DNA of 64,000 bases from Loktanella sp. DSM 29012 (GTDB lineage: Bacteria; Pseudomonadota; Alphaproteobacteria; Rhodobacterales; Rhodobacteraceae). The notes under the pieces were generated by a model that saw nothing but the letters and a program-made list of their open reading frames with translations, was not told where the DNA came from and ran no database searches. The DNA is taken from positions 464,131 to 528,130 of the forward strand of contig NZ_FOEJ01000002.1 in NCBI RefSeq assembly GCF_900110705.1, read 5' to 3'. The position numbers were made by a program, and so were the translations under genes. Positions 18,740-28,150 of the stretch are shown piece after piece. Each line of letters opens with the position of its first letter. Positions within the stretch are counted from its first letter, which is position 1.

Positions 18740-20088
18740 GCGTTCGACCGCACGAGTTGCGCACCCAGATCAGCCATCAGAGGCTCGAATATCGGGAACG
18801 ACGTGGTGATCGGGCGGCCATCATCAACGCTGACCGGCTTTTGCGTCGCCATGCCCATCACCATGAAGGCCATGGCGATCCTGTGGTCCAGACGGCTTGC
18901 CACGGTGGCACCGCCGGGCACATTGCCAGCGCCCAGACCTGTCACCTGCCACCAGTCGTCACCTTCGGCCACGTCAACACCGCAGGCGCGCAGCCCTTGG
19001 GCCATGGCGTCGATGCGGTCGCTTTCCTTGACCCGCAACTCCTTGACCCCCTGCATGTCGGTGACACCGGTGGCAAAGGCCGCGACGACCGACAGCACCG
19101 GGTATTCGTCGATCATGCTGGCAGCACGGGCGGGCGGCACGGCGATGCCCTGCATGTCTGGCGAGTAGCGGGCGCGCAGGTCAGCGACGGGTTCGCCGCC
19201 TTCGATCCGTTCGTTTTCATAGGTCAGGTCGGCGCCCATCTCGCGCAGCGTCGTGAACAGGCCCGCACGGGTCGGGTTCAGGCCGATACCCGGCACCAGC
19301 ACGTCGGACCCCGGCACGATCAACGCCGCACAGACCGGAAAGGCGGCAGAGCTGGGATCGCGCGGCACGACGATGTCCTGTGCTGTCAGTTCGGGCTGGC
19401 CTTGCAAGGTGATGACCCGGCCTTCGTCGGTATCCTCGACCTCGATTTCAGCTCCAAAGCCCGCGAGCATCCGTTCGGTGTGATCGCGGGTCGCTTCCTT
19501 TTCGATCACGACGGTTTCGCCCGGCGCATTCAGTGCGGCCAGCAGCACGGCAGATTTGACCTGCGCGGACGGGACCGGGACGGTGTAGTGGACCGGTAGC
19601 GGGTCGCGCGCACCTTCGATCGTCATGGGCAGACGGCCTCCCGCGCGACCCGTGGCACGCGCGCCGAACAGGGCCAGCGGATCGGTGACGCGTCCCATGG
19701 GGCGACCGTTCAGGGATGCGTCGCCAGTGAATGTCGCGATGATCGGGCTGGTGGCCATGGCCCCCATGATCAGCCGCACGCCGGTGCCGGAATTGCCGCA
19801 GTCGATGACGTTTTCAGGTTCTGCAAAACCGCCGACACCGACCCCTTGCACCGACCAGTTGCCATCGCCGTGATCGGTGACGGTCGCACCAAAGGCGCGC
19901 ATCGCCCGCGCGGTGTCCAGCACATCGTCGCCTTCCAGCAGGCCGGTCACGCGGGTGGTGCCCACGCTCAGCGCACCTAGGATCAACGACCGGTGCGAAA
20001 TCGATTTGTCGCCCGGAACATGCGCGGACCCTTTCAACGGGCCACAGGGGCGGGATGTCATCGGGATCGGGGTGCCGTGGCCTGACAT
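18736..20088 (-). CDS. aroA: 3-phosphoshikimate 1-carboxyvinyltransferase (EPSP synthase)
   Basis: The 450-residue protein joins shikimate-3-phosphate and PEP in aromatic amino-acid synthesis. Motifs include [16 protein letters not shown] (about residues 25-40), [12 protein letters not shown] (about 98-109), [10 protein letters not shown], and [13 protein letters not shown] near 350-362. RPMGR and the overall spacing fit the class II type found in Alphaproteobacteria. The residue at the position that is Ala in the tolerant CP4 enzyme (GNAAT) is Gly here (GNSGT), so no tolerance is predicted from that site. Coupled to cmk. Confidence 0.96.
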   Translation of the reverse strand: MSGHGTPIPMTSRPCGPLKGSAHVPGDKSISHRSLILGALSVGTTRVTGLLEGDDVLDTARAMRAFGATVTDHGDGNWSVQGVGVGGFAEPENVIDCGNSGTGVRLIMGAMATSPIIATFTGDASLNGRPMGRVTDPLALFGARATGRAGGRLPMTIEGARDPLPVHYTVPVPSAQVKSAVLLAALNAPGETVVIEKEATRDHTERMLAGFGAEIEVEDTDEGRVITLQGQPELTAQDIVVPRDPSSAAFPVCAALIVPGSDVLVPGIGLNPTRAGLFTTLREMGADLTYENERIEGGEPVADLRARYSPDMQGIAVPPARAASMIDEYPVLSVVAAFATGVTDMQGVKELRVKESDRIDAMAQGLRACGVDVAEGDDWWQVTGLGAGNVPGGATVASRLDHRIAMAFMVMGMATQKPVSVDDGRPITTSFPIFEPLMADLGAQLVRSNA

Positions 20089-20180
20089 AGCGGTCTTCCT
20101 TTGCTGCGCGCCAGATCCCTACCCCACTGCGCGGCAGGGGAAAAGCCCACACGGATCGGTGGGCGGGGCGATCCGCGGCG

Positions 20181-20915
20181 TCAGCCCGCGGGAGCGGCGT
20201 CCCCGTCCCGCAGGAACGTCAGATAATGCGGGGTGCGGTCCTCGCGGATCGCCTTTTGTTCATAGCGGGTGCTGATCCAGTCATCCCACGGCTGTTGCCA
20301 GTCCGCCGGGCGTTCTGCGGTCCATGTGAACCCGGCCTTTGGTACCTCTTCCAGCGTCTGGCGCACATAGCTTTCGATATCTGTCGCCACACGGAACTCG
20401 GCCCCCGGCTTCATCACCCGCGCCAGCGGCAGCAGGTGTTCGGGCGTGACAAAGCGTCGGCGGTGATGCCGCGCCTTGGGCCAGGGGTCAGGATAGTTCA
20501 AGAACGCCTTGGACACGCAGGCGTCCGGCAGCACGTCGAACAGGTCGCGCACGTCGCCGGGGTGGACCGCCAGGTTGTCCACATCGGCCTGACGCACCTT
20601 ACCCAGCAGCATCGCGACACCGTTGATGAACGGCTCGCAGCCAATGATCCCGATCTGCGGATTGGCCTGTGCCATGCCGATCAAATGTTCACCGCCACCG
20701 AAGCCGATTTCCAGCCACAGTGGTTTGCCATCGAAAATGGCCTGCGGGTCCAACGGCGTGCGGTCGGGGTTCACGTCCCAGCCGATAGGTCCGGGCGACA
20801 GATCATCCAGATCGTTTTCCAGATAATCCTTCTGGCTCGCGCGGATGGTCTTGCCCTTGAAACGGCCGTAAAAATTGCGCCACGGGGCGCCGGAGGGGTG
20901 TCGATCTTGGCTCAT
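20181..20915 (-). CDS. trmB: tRNA (guanine-N7-)-methyltransferase
   Basis: The 244-residue protein carries the SAM-binding LEIGFGGGEHLIGMA (about residues 71-85), the PD-W motif in NYPDPWPKARHHRRR (about 150-164) and the C-terminal RYEQKAIREDR. It methylates G46 of tRNAs. In many Rhodobacterales trmB is next to metK; here a dienelactone hydrolase gene and two decayed genes have come between them. Confidence 0.95.
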   Translation of the reverse strand: MSQDRHPSGAPWRNFYGRFKGKTIRASQKDYLENDLDDLSPGPIGWDVNPDRTPLDPQAIFDGKPLWLEIGFGGGEHLIGMAQANPQIGIIGCEPFINGVAMLLGKVRQADVDNLAVHPGDVRDLFDVLPDACVSKAFLNYPDPWPKARHHRRRFVTPEHLLPLARVMKPGAEFRVATDIESYVRQTLEEVPKAGFTWTAERPADWQQPWDDWISTRYEQKAIREDRTPHYLTFLRDGDAAPAG

Positions 20916-20953
20916 GCCGGTCCTTTAGACCGATGACACCCCCCGGCGCAAGT

Positions 20954-21703
20954 TTACAGCTGTTCGGACAGAAAGGCGCGCAGCCCTTCCCATGAACCCT
21001 GATCCGCAGTCAGGTCATAGTCGTCCGATCCGAACACGGTAAAGCTGTGCAGCGCACCACCAAAGACCTGTGCGCCATGTGTCACGCCAGCCTCGTTCAG
21101 GTTGGTCAGCAGGGCGGCCAGTTCATCCATGCCGGACACCGGGTCGGCCGATCCGTGAAACAGCATCACGGGTGCCTGCACGTTGCTGTAATCCTGCCCC
21201 TCTGGCAGGCCCAGCCCGCCGTGAAAACTGACGAACCCGTCGATGTCGGCACCTGCGCGTGCGGCCTCCAGTGCTGCGGCGCCGCCAAAGCAGTAGCCCA
21301 TCATCACTATGTTTTCGGTCCCGCCGGTGATGTTGGGCACCTCGGCGATGGCCCCCAGCAGGCGCGCGCGGAACGTGTCGCGGTCGGCATACATGGCACC
21401 GGACAGGGCGCGGTATTCCTCGAACCCCTGCGGATCGGTATCGGCCCCGTAAACGTCGATGGCAAAGGCGGTGTAGCCCTGTGCGGCCAGCATGTCGGCG
21501 CGGCGTTCCTCGTAGTCGGTCATGCCGTCCCAGTCGTGGACGATCAGCACGGTGCCGCGCGGCGTTTCCAGATCGGTGTTGGTCGCGACGTAGCCTTCAA
21601 AGGTGACGCCGTCGATGTCGTAGCTGTGATACTCACCCACGATCTCGGCCTGTGCGGCCCCGGCGATCATGGCGGCGGCAGCAGTTATTGCGATGGTCTT
21701 CAT
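20954..21703 (-). CDS. secreted dienelactone hydrolase family protein
   Basis: The 249-residue protein begins with a signal peptide (MKTIAITAAAAMIAGAAQA). The alpha/beta-hydrolase core has the DLH triad: Cys in MGYCFGGAA (about residue 120), Asp in GSADP (about 170) and His in ALHSF (about 220). It should hydrolyse an ester or lactone in the periplasm; the substrate is unknown. It ends 38 bp before trmB on the same strand and may share its transcript. Confidence 0.85.
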   Translation of the reverse strand: MKTIAITAAAAMIAGAAQAEIVGEYHSYDIDGVTFEGYVATNTDLETPRGTVLIVHDWDGMTDYEERRADMLAAQGYTAFAIDVYGADTDPQGFEEYRALSGAMYADRDTFRARLLGAIAEVPNITGGTENIVMMGYCFGGAAALEAARAGADIDGFVSFHGGLGLPEGQDYSNVQAPVMLFHGSADPVSGMDELAALLTNLNEAGVTHGAQVFGGALHSFTVFGSDDYDLTADQGSWEGLRAFLSEQL

Positions 21704-21894
21704 GGTTTTCTCCCTGCGGTGACGTGATGTCTGGAATGTAGGGCGACGCTGGGTAAAGTCGCATGACGAAAGGATGTGTTTTGAGCGGCAAGTTGCCGCG
21801 GAATGCCAGAAGTACCGGCGGCAAAGGTTCAGTCTGTGCGCAACGAACCGCTTTGGCTCTCTTTGGCGCCGGATGTTCCGCGCCGCATGATATG

Positions 21895-22079
21895 GCTGGT
21901 CGGTGTCAGCGCCACGCGCCGCGAGGTGCGTTCAAAAAGGCGGATACCCAGCTCTATTCCTTGGTGCTCAGCTATGTGGGCAGGCTGGGCTGACGGACGG
22001 CAAGCGCCTCTGCGGCGGTGCCGAATGCGCCGTGATCGGCGACCGACACGCAGCATCCGAGCTGCCTCGACGGCGGTCG
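21895..22079 (-). pseudogene. LysR-family regulator, N-terminal remnant with frameshift
   Basis: On the minus strand one frame encodes VADHGAFGTAAEALAVRQPS, a LysR helix-turn-helix, preceded by RQLGCCVS. The continuation GIRLFERTSRRVALTPTS is in a different frame, so a frameshift splits the DNA-binding domain just after QPSLPT. No effector-binding domain follows; the frame runs out before 21820. This is a dead, truncated LysR gene. The breakpoint is inferred from the typical LysR order, in which RLFERT follows the recognition helix by about 15 residues. Confidence 0.75.
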
Positions 22080-22204
22080 CATGACATCCGCCCGCATTCA
22101 TTCCCTCAGGCTATCGAAAACCGGAAATCGTTCAGTTGGTAGCATGAAAATAGCTGCGCCTAACCCAGTCACCACCCCGACCAAACACGCAAAGGAAGAC
22201 TGAC

Positions 22205-22684
22205 AAGACACATTCCAGGACGCTTGCAGCAACAACGGTCATTGCGTTTGCCGCCTCCAACGGCGTCGTTTTTGCCGCTGACCTGTCCGGTTTGACGCGC
22301 GAACAAATCATCGCCGCCCAGACGGCATGGGGCCAAGGCATCGTGAACATCGGCCAGATCCACGCCGACGGCGGCGACTATCAGGCCGCGACAGCGGATC
22401 ATATCGATACGTTCTACGCCTACAAAGAAGGTGAGGCGCTTTTCTAACCGACACCTGCCGCCGAGGACGGTGGTTTCGCGACTGCGCTCTACACCGATGT
22501 CCGCAGGGAAAAAGAAGGCACGATCATCAGCGGCGATACCTCCATAGCGATGGGCAATTATTTCTTTACCACGACCGACGGGTCAGAGGCGAAGGTCGCA
22601 TACACGTTCGGCGACGCGCTGATGGCAAGCGGCGCGCCAAAGATCGTGCTGCACCATGCGTCGCTGCCGTATTCACCCAGCTAA
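22205..22684 (+). pseudogene. decayed secreted-protein gene with in-frame stop
   Basis: A single frame reads from about 22205 through a degraded signal peptide (LAATTVIAFAASNGVVFAAD) and LSGLTREQIIAAQTAWGQGI to EGEALF, then a TAA at 22445-22447. It continues in the same frame as PTPAAEDGG... AMGNYFFTTTDGSEAKV to a final TAA at 22682-22684. No start codon is in place, and the middle looks shortened. It resembles a Rhodobacterales family of about 180-residue secreted proteins often labelled phosphoribosyl-AMP cyclohydrolase, a name probably unrelated to function. Family call from memory, so moderate. Confidence 0.55.
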
Positions 22685-22798
22685 GTGCGGATCTGGAACG
22701 GACTCCCTTGCGGCCCATTTTCCGCCGCTCTTGACCGTCGGGTGTCAGGGTTGCCCGGCATCGGACCACGGTCGGGACCCTTTGACTGCCAACAAAAA

Positions 22799-22819
22799 GG
22801 GCGGGCCACAGGCCCGCCC
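22799..22819 (-). terminator. intrinsic terminator after metK
   Basis: GGGCGGGCC (22799-22807), loop ACA, GGCCCGCCC (22811-22819), followed on the minus strand by TTTTTGTT. It lies 23 bp beyond the metK stop. Confidence 0.92.
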
Positions 22820-22841
22820 CTTTCGTCGAAATTGAACCGGA

Positions 22842-24023
22842 TTACACCGCGCGCTTCAGCGCCTCGGCCAGATCGGCGCGTTCCCAGCTGAAGCCGCCAT
22901 CGTCCTGCGGCGCGCGGCCGAAATGGCCGTAGGCCGCCGTGCGGGCATAGATCGCACGGTTCAGGCCCAGATGCGTGCGAATCCCCTGCGGGGTCAGGTC
23001 CATCACCTGCGGGATGATCCGTTCGATCGCAGCCTCGTCGACCTCGCCCGTGCCGTGCAGATCGACGTAGATCGACAGCGGTTTCGCGATACCGATGGCA
23101 TAGGACAACTGCAGGGTGCAGCGCGACGCCATGCCGGCGGCCACGATGTTTTTCGCCAGATAGCGCGCGGCATAGGCGGCCGAGCGGTCAACCTTGGTCG
23201 GGTCCTTGCCGGAAAACGCGCCGCCGCCGTGGGGGGCCGCACCGCCGTAGGTGTCCACGATGATCTTGCGCCCCGTCAGGCCCGCATCGCCGTCGGGCCC
23301 GCCGATGACGAATGTGCCGGTGGGGTTCACCCACCATTCTGTCTTGTCGGTGATGAAACCGTCGGGCAGCGTTTCGCGGATATAGGGTTCCACGATGGCG
23401 CGGATGTCGGCCTGGCTCTGCGCCTCGGACTCGTGCTGGGTGGACAGCACGATCTGCGTGACCTCGACGGGTTTGCCGTTTGCGTAGCGCAGGCTGATCT
23501 GGCTCTTGGCGTCGGGGCGCAGCAGCGGTTCGGCACCGGATTTGCGCACCTCGGCCAGACGGCGCAGGATCGCATGGGCATACTGGATCGGTGCCGGCAT
23601 CAGGTCGGGCGTTTCGGTGCAGGCGTAGCCGAACATGATGCCCTGGTCGCCTGCACCCTCGTCCTTGCCTTCGGCGCTGTCGACGCCTTGGGCGATATGC
23701 GCGGACTGGTTGTGCAGCAGGTTCGTGATTTCCACCGTTTCATGGTGGAACTTGTCCTGCTCGTAGCCGATGTCCTTGATGCAGGCGCGGGCGATCTCGG
23801 GCACGCTGTCCTTGAATGTCGCCAGGCGCGATTTGTCGGACAGGCCGACCTCGCCGCCGATAACGACGCGGTTGGTCGTGGCAAAGGTTTCACAGGCAAC
23901 GCGCGCCTCTGGTTCTTCGGCGAGAAAGGCGTCGAGGACGGCATCGGAAATGCGGTCGCAGACCTTGTCAGGGTGACCCTCAGAAACGGATTCCGAGGTG
24001 AAAATGTAGTCTTGGCGTGCCAT
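22842..24023 (-). CDS. metK: S-adenosylmethionine synthase
   Basis: The 393-residue protein is full-length Met[20 protein letters not shown] (about residues 7-25), [12 protein letters not shown] (about 120-131) and the [19 protein letters not shown] signature (about 268-286). It makes SAM from methionine and ATP. The ATG at 24023 gives the family start MARQDYIF and follows a GGAG that belongs to the riboswitch, so ligand binding should hide the ribosome-binding site. A further in-frame start upstream would run through the riboswitch and is rejected. Confidence 0.97.
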   Translation of the reverse strand: MARQDYIFTSESVSEGHPDKVCDRISDAVLDAFLAEEPEARVACETFATTNRVVIGGEVGLSDKSRLATFKDSVPEIARACIKDIGYEQDKFHHETVEITNLLHNQSAHIAQGVDSAEGKDEGAGDQGIMFGYACTETPDLMPAPIQYAHAILRRLAEVRKSGAEPLLRPDAKSQISLRYANGKPVEVTQIVLSTQHESEAQSQADIRAIVEPYIRETLPDGFITDKTEWWVNPTGTFVIGGPDGDAGLTGRKIIVDTYGGAAPHGGGAFSGKDPTKVDRSAAYAARYLAKNIVAAGMASRCTLQLSYAIGIAKPLSIYVDLHGTGEVDEAAIERIIPQVMDLTPQGIRTHLGLNRAIYARTAAYGHFGRAPQDDGGFSWERADLAEALKRAV

Positions 24024-24028
24024 GAAAG

Positions 24029-24075
24029 TGCTCCGGTATGTTGATCCCACCCCGTCAGGAAGCCGTTGGAATGGT
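24029..24075 (-). promoter_or_regulatory. SAM/SAH riboswitch controlling metK
   Basis: On the minus strand CCATTCC pairs with GGGGTGG (7 bp with two G-U pairs) around the loop AACGGCTTCCTGAC, and GGAGCA follows 10-11 bases later, six bases before the metK ATG. The loop and the GGAGC tail match the SAM/SAH riboswitch consensus (AACGGCUUCCU...GGAGCA), whose pseudoknot pairs the loop with the Shine-Dalgarno. This is a translational off-switch known from Rhodobacterales metK genes. The match is by eye but very close. Confidence 0.92.
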
Positions 24076-24110
24076 GAATGGATGCGGCCTATGCGCTGGC
24101 CCTAAGGGGG

Positions 24111-25604
24111 TCAAGCGTCAAGATTATGGCGGCGCGGTGTTGTGATAAGTGTGACCGCGAGACCCAGCAGGACCAACAGCAGCGCAGGCCAGTCACCGGC
24201 GCGTGCATAGACCGTGACGGGATCTGCTGGCGGCAAGGGGGCGTCGATATGCCCGGCCTCGCCCAGCGGCAGCGACGCAAGCACCCTACCCTGCGCGTCA
24301 ATCATCGCGCTGATGCCCGTGTTGGCCGACCTCACCATCGGCAGGCCCTGTTCGATCGCCCGCAGACGCGCCTGTGCAAGATGCTGTTGCGGTCCCGCCG
24401 CACGGCCAAACCAGGCGTCGTTGGTGATCATCACCAGCAGGCGGGGCCGCGCACCGGGAACGGCGACCTCTTCGGCAAATATGCCCTCGTAGCAGATCAG
24501 AGCGCGGGCCGGGCCTATGCCGGGCAGATCGATCAGGGATTGGCGCGGCAACCCCTTGGCAAAGCCGCCACCATCGGATGGTGCCAGCCCACGCACCCCC
24601 ATGGATTTGAGCAGATCCCCAAACGGGACATATTCACCAAAGGGCACGAGATGGGATTTGTCGTAGATATCCATGACCTGCGCACCGCGCCCCAGCACGA
24701 TCAGGCTGTTGTAATACTGATCGTCCTGCACCCGGTTGATGCCCGTGATCAATGGCGCGCCGCGTGCGGCCTCTGACATGATTTCCAGCTCGGGCCATGC
24801 GAAATCCAGCCGGACGGGGATCGCGGTCTCCGGCCAGACGATCAGGTCCGGCACCGGGTCCGCGCGGGTCGCAGCCATCATCCGGTCAAAGAAGACGGCG
24901 TTGCTTGTAGGATCCCACTTTTCGTCCTGCGGCGCATTGGGCTGAACGATGCGCACCAGCGGACCGTCCGTTGCAGGTGCGGGGCCCGGTGCCAGCAGCG
25001 GCCATGCGCAGGCCGCAACGATCAGCGGCACGGACCCCCACCAGTCGCGCTGGACCACGTAGACAAGACCCGCTGCAACGGTCAGGATGACCAAGGTCAG
25101 CAAATGCGGCCCGCCCAGCGCCGCCACTTGTGCAATCGGCGTCGGGATCAGCGCGTGACCGATCAAGCCCCAGGGAAAACCGGTGAACAGATAGCCGCGC
25201 AGCGCCTCTGCCAGGGTGAGGCAAAACACCAGCGCGGGCAGACGCCCTGCCCCGACCCAGCGCGCGACGGCCACGCCCGCCACCCAGAAGAGCGTCTCAC
25301 GCAGGGCCATCAGGCTGACGCCGAACGGTGCAGCCCAGCCCCAGGTCGCCGCATCCACCAGAAACGGTTCGATCAACCAGCGCAGCGTGAACCCGAAATA
25401 GCCCAGCCCCACGGCCAGCACGGCTGTCAGCGCAAGTCGCAGTGTCGGGGCTTGCGCCAGCACCCAGAGGATCGCGGCCCAACCGATCAGCGCGGCGGGC
25501 CACAGATCGAACGGCGCATGGGTCAGCGCGGTGAAAACACCCAGCCCCGCCAGCGCCCCGAACCGCAACAGCCCGTGAACGGACCAAAGGCGCGCGCGGG
25601 TCAT
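24111..25604 (-). CDS. lnt: apolipoprotein N-acyltransferase
   Basis: The 497-residue inner-membrane protein has several hydrophobic helices in the first 210 residues and a carbon-nitrogen hydrolase domain with the triad Glu in VWPETAIPV (about 257), Lys in YDKSHLVPFGEY (about 325) and Cys in LICYEGIF (about 376). A last helix anchors the C-terminus. It adds the third acyl chain to lipoproteins. It starts six bases after the ybeX stop in the conserved phoH-ybeY-ybeX-lnt order. Confidence 0.95.
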   Translation of the reverse strand: MTRARLWSVHGLLRFGALAGLGVFTALTHAPFDLWPAALIGWAAILWVLAQAPTLRLALTAVLAVGLGYFGFTLRWLIEPFLVDAATWGWAAPFGVSLMALRETLFWVAGVAVARWVGAGRLPALVFCLTLAEALRGYLFTGFPWGLIGHALIPTPIAQVAALGGPHLLTLVILTVAAGLVYVVQRDWWGSVPLIVAACAWPLLAPGPAPATDGPLVRIVQPNAPQDEKWDPTSNAVFFDRMMAATRADPVPDLIVWPETAIPVRLDFAWPELEIMSEAARGAPLITGINRVQDDQYYNSLIVLGRGAQVMDIYDKSHLVPFGEYVPFGDLLKSMGVRGLAPSDGGGFAKGLPRQSLIDLPGIGPARALICYEGIFAEEVAVPGARPRLLVMITNDAWFGRAAGPQQHLAQARLRAIEQGLPMVRSANTGISAMIDAQGRVLASLPLGEAGHIDAPLPPADPVTVYARAGDWPALLLVLLGLAVTLITTPRRHNLDA

Positions 25605-25610
25605 TTCGGA

Positions 25611-26486
25611 TCAGGCCTTGGGCATCCGCACACGCAGGCGCTTGATGCGGCGCGGATCGGCGTCGACCACCTCGAATTCGGGGCCGTCAGGGTGCTGGAT
25701 GACCTCACCGCGCACGGGGACATGGCCGGTCAGCATGAAAACCAGACCGCCAAGGCTGTCGATTTCCTCTTCGTCGATCTCTTCGTGTTCGGTCAGGTTC
25801 ATGCCGATTTCGGCTTCGAATTCCTCGAGCCCGGTTTTCGCCTGCACGAGGTAGACACCCGGTGCCTCTTCGGTCCAGCTTTCGACCTCGTCGACGTCGT
25901 GTTCGTCCTCGATCGCACCGACAACCTGTTCGATCAGGTCCTCGATCGTCACCAGACCATCCGTGCCCCCGTATTCGTCGATCACCAGCGCCATGTGAAT
26001 GCGTTCGGTCTGCATTTTCGCAAGCAGGATGCCCAGATGCATCGACGGCGGCACATACAGAAGCGGACGCAGCAAGGCCCGCAGATCGAATGCGGACGCT
26101 TCGCCATTGAAACCGTATTGCAGGGCGAAATCCTTGAGGTTCACAAACCCCATCGGTGTATCCAGCGTGCCGTCGAACACGGGCAGACGCGTCAAGCCAC
26201 TTTGACGGAACACCTCGACCAGTTCGTCCTTGGACGTGGTGACGGGCGTGGCCTTGATGTCGGCCTTGGGCACGGCGACATCCTCGACCTTGAGCCTGCG
26301 CAGATTAAGCATCCCCAGCATCGGTGCCGCAGCCCCGGTGGCCCGCAGGGTTTCCGGGGTCAGGTCGCTGGTGTCATCGTTCGGGCTGAGAGCCTCGAAC
26401 AGGCGCGCAAAAAATCCGCGACTGGCGTCGTCGCTCTGGTCATCGCGGTCGGCATGACTGCCTGACCTGTCATCGTTGTCGTTCAT
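25611..26486 (-). CDS. ybeX: CBS-domain protein of the YbeX/CorC family
   Basis: The 291-residue protein has an acidic N-terminus, a pair of CBS domains (about residues 75-200; VPKADIKATPVTT and HMALVIDEYGGTDGLVTIED) and a C-terminal CorC_HlyC domain (about 215-290). Homologues are linked to Mg/Co efflux or to ribosome quality; the exact role here is not shown. The start overlaps the ybeY stop by four bases, so it is part of the phoH-ybeY-ybeX-lnt operon. Confidence 0.9.
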   Translation of the reverse strand: MNDNDDRSGSHADRDDQSDDASRGFFARLFEALSPNDDTSDLTPETLRATGAAAPMLGMLNLRRLKVEDVAVPKADIKATPVTTSKDELVEVFRQSGLTRLPVFDGTLDTPMGFVNLKDFALQYGFNGEASAFDLRALLRPLLYVPPSMHLGILLAKMQTERIHMALVIDEYGGTDGLVTIEDLIEQVVGAIEDEHDVDEVESWTEEAPGVYLVQAKTGLEEFEAEIGMNLTEHEEIDEEEIDSLGGLVFMLTGHVPVRGEVIQHPDGPEFEVVDADPRRIKRLRVRMPKA

Positions 26487-27007
26487 TGGCCCTCTGCCTG
26501 ATCCCGCCCCATCGCGTCGTCGCTATATGGGTCTGCGTGACCCATGGATACAAGTATCTGCGACTCGAGACCTTCCATCAAGTCCGCATCCGCGTCGCGT
26601 TCGTGGTCGAACCCCAGCAAATGCAGCGTGGCATGAACCAGCAGGTGTGTGGCATGCGAAGTGATGGCTTTGCCTGCCGCCTCGGCCTCGCGGGCGCAGG
26701 TATCATAGGCGATGGCGATGTCGCCCAGCTCGGGGTCCACCGGGTCGGGCGGCAGCGGCATTTCGCCGTCGATCCCTGCGGCGCGTTCATCCGATGGCCA
26801 GGACAGCACGTTGGTGGGCGCAGGTTTGCCCCGGAAATCGGCGTTCAGGGCCGCGATACGGGCATCATCACACCCCAGCAGGCTGATGTCCCACTGCGCA
26901 GGATCAAGCCCCAGTTCGGCAAGGGCCGCATCCGATGCCGCCTCTGCCAGCGTGGCAAGATCCAGCGCATCCCAGCGCGGGTCCTCGATATTGAGGTCGA
27001 TCGTCAC
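26483..27007 (-). CDS. ybeY: endoribonuclease YbeY (16S rRNA maturation)
   Basis: The 174-residue protein has the zinc-binding H-x3-H-x5-H motif in HATLHLLGFDHERD (about residues 126-139) and DVLSWPSDERA-like sequence before it. It processes 16S rRNA ends and takes part in ribosome quality control. The frame is open upstream, but the GTG at 27007, four bases after the phoH stop, yields the family N-terminus TIDLNIEDPRW and is preceded by GGGTGA. Confidence 0.92.
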   Translation of the reverse strand: MTIDLNIEDPRWDALDLATLAEAASDAALAELGLDPAQWDISLLGCDDARIAALNADFRGKPAPTNVLSWPSDERAAGIDGEMPLPPDPVDPELGDIAIAYDTCAREAEAAGKAITSHATHLLVHATLHLLGFDHERDADADLMEGLESQILVSMGHADPYSDDAMGRDQAEGQ

Positions 27008-27011
27008 GGCA

Positions 27012-28016
27012 TCACCCTTTTGCAGCGTCCTCGGCCTCGTAGGCCTCGATGATGGCGGCAACCAGCGGGTGACGGACCACGTCCTTGGAGGTAAAGTAGT
27101 TAAAGCTGATCTTGGGGATGTTTTTCAGCAGGCGTTCCGCGTCCCACAGACCCGAACTGACGCCGCGCGGCAGGTCGATCTGGGTGCGGTCACCGGTGAT
27201 GGTCATGCGCGACCCCTCGCCCAGCCGGGTCAGGAACATTTTCATCTGCATCGACGTGGCGTTCTGCGCCTCGTCCAGAACCACAGCTGCACGGGCCAGC
27301 GTGCGCCCGCGCATAAAGGCCAGCGGCGCGATTTCGATCCGCTTTTCCTCGATCAGCTTGGCGACCTGCTTGGCCGGGAAAAAGTCGTTCAACGCGTCGT
27401 AGAGAGGCTGCATGTAGGGATCGACCTTGTCCTTCATGTCGCCGGGCAGATAGCCGAGTTTTTCGCCCGCCTCGACGGCGGGGCGTGACAGGATGATCTT
27501 GTCCACGTTGCCGCTGATGAAATGGTTCACCGCAACAGCCACGGCCAGGTAGGTCTTGCCCGTGCCCGCAGGACCGATTCCGAACGACAGTTCGTTTTCG
27601 AACAATGACCGCACGTAGGCCTTTTGCGCCTCGGTGCGGGGTTCGACCAGTTTCTTGCGCGTCTTGATTTCCACGCGGTCCGCTGGCGTCCCTTTGAACA
27701 TTTCCTTTTGGTCGCCGGGTTCGGGCGGACCGGAATCGACGCCCAGGCGCATCGCGCTGGTCACATCACCCGGTTCCAGACTGCGACCCGACTCGAGCCG
27801 TTCATAGAGACCGATCAGCACCTTGCGCGCGTTCTGACGCGCATCCTCGTCGCCCATCACCTCGAGCTGGTTGCCACGGCGCAGAATCTGCACGCCCAAC
27901 GTGCTTTCGATTGCGGCGAGATTGCTGTCGTATTCGCCACACAGGTCGATCAGCAGAAAGTTGTCGGGAAATTCCAGCGGGGCGTCTGGTGCTGCGGTCA
28001 GGGTGCTATCGGGCAA
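27012..28016 (-). CDS. phoH: PhoH-family ATPase (YbeZ)
   Basis: The 334-residue protein has a KH-like N-terminal region and a PhoH ATPase domain with Walker A GPAGTGKTYLAVA (about residues 154-166) and Walker B VVLDEAQNAT (about 252-261). It is thought to be an RNA-linked NTPase acting with YbeY. The start is TTG at 28016, five bases after a GGAGG, so the rare start is well supported. First gene of phoH-ybeY-ybeX-lnt. Confidence 0.92.
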   Translation of the reverse strand: MPDSTLTAAPDAPLEFPDNFLLIDLCGEYDSNLAAIESTLGVQILRRGNQLEVMGDEDARQNARKVLIGLYERLESGRSLEPGDVTSAMRLGVDSGPPEPGDQKEMFKGTPADRVEIKTRKKLVEPRTEAQKAYVRSLFENELSFGIGPAGTGKTYLAVAVAVNHFISGNVDKIILSRPAVEAGEKLGYLPGDMKDKVDPYMQPLYDALNDFFPAKQVAKLIEEKRIEIAPLAFMRGRTLARAAVVLDEAQNATSMQMKMFLTRLGEGSRMTITGDRTQIDLPRGVSSGLWDAERLLKNIPKISFNYFTSKDVVRHPLVAAIIEAYEAEDAAKG

Positions 28017-28112
28017 TCAAGCCTCCGGTGTTCAAGCGTGTCCTGTGATGGTGGCCGCCGCGTGTGACAAGTTCAAGTCACGAGATGCAAACGAGCGCAA
28101 TTGACGCAAAGA

Positions 28113-28145
28113 AAAAAGGCCGCAGATGCGATCTGCGGCCTTTTT
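28113..28145 (-). terminator. bidirectional-type terminator after the lipoprotein gene
   Basis: A perfect 15-bp stem (28113-28127 with 28131-28145), GCG loop, with a T-run on both strands, lies five bases beyond the lipoprotein stop. It closes the OmpA-lipoprotein operon ahead of phoH; no convergent plus-strand gene is near. Confidence 0.93.
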
Positions 28146-28150
28146 GGTCA

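Noticed and set aside
18736..20088. Glyphosate-tolerant EPSP synthase by analogy with class II CP4
   Set aside because: The key Ala of the CP4 site is Gly here, so tolerance cannot be claimed from sequence.
22132..22402. Minus-strand frames opposite the decayed secreted-protein gene
   Set aside because: No family resemblance; the plus-strand frame with a signal peptide and conserved continuation past the stop explains the region.
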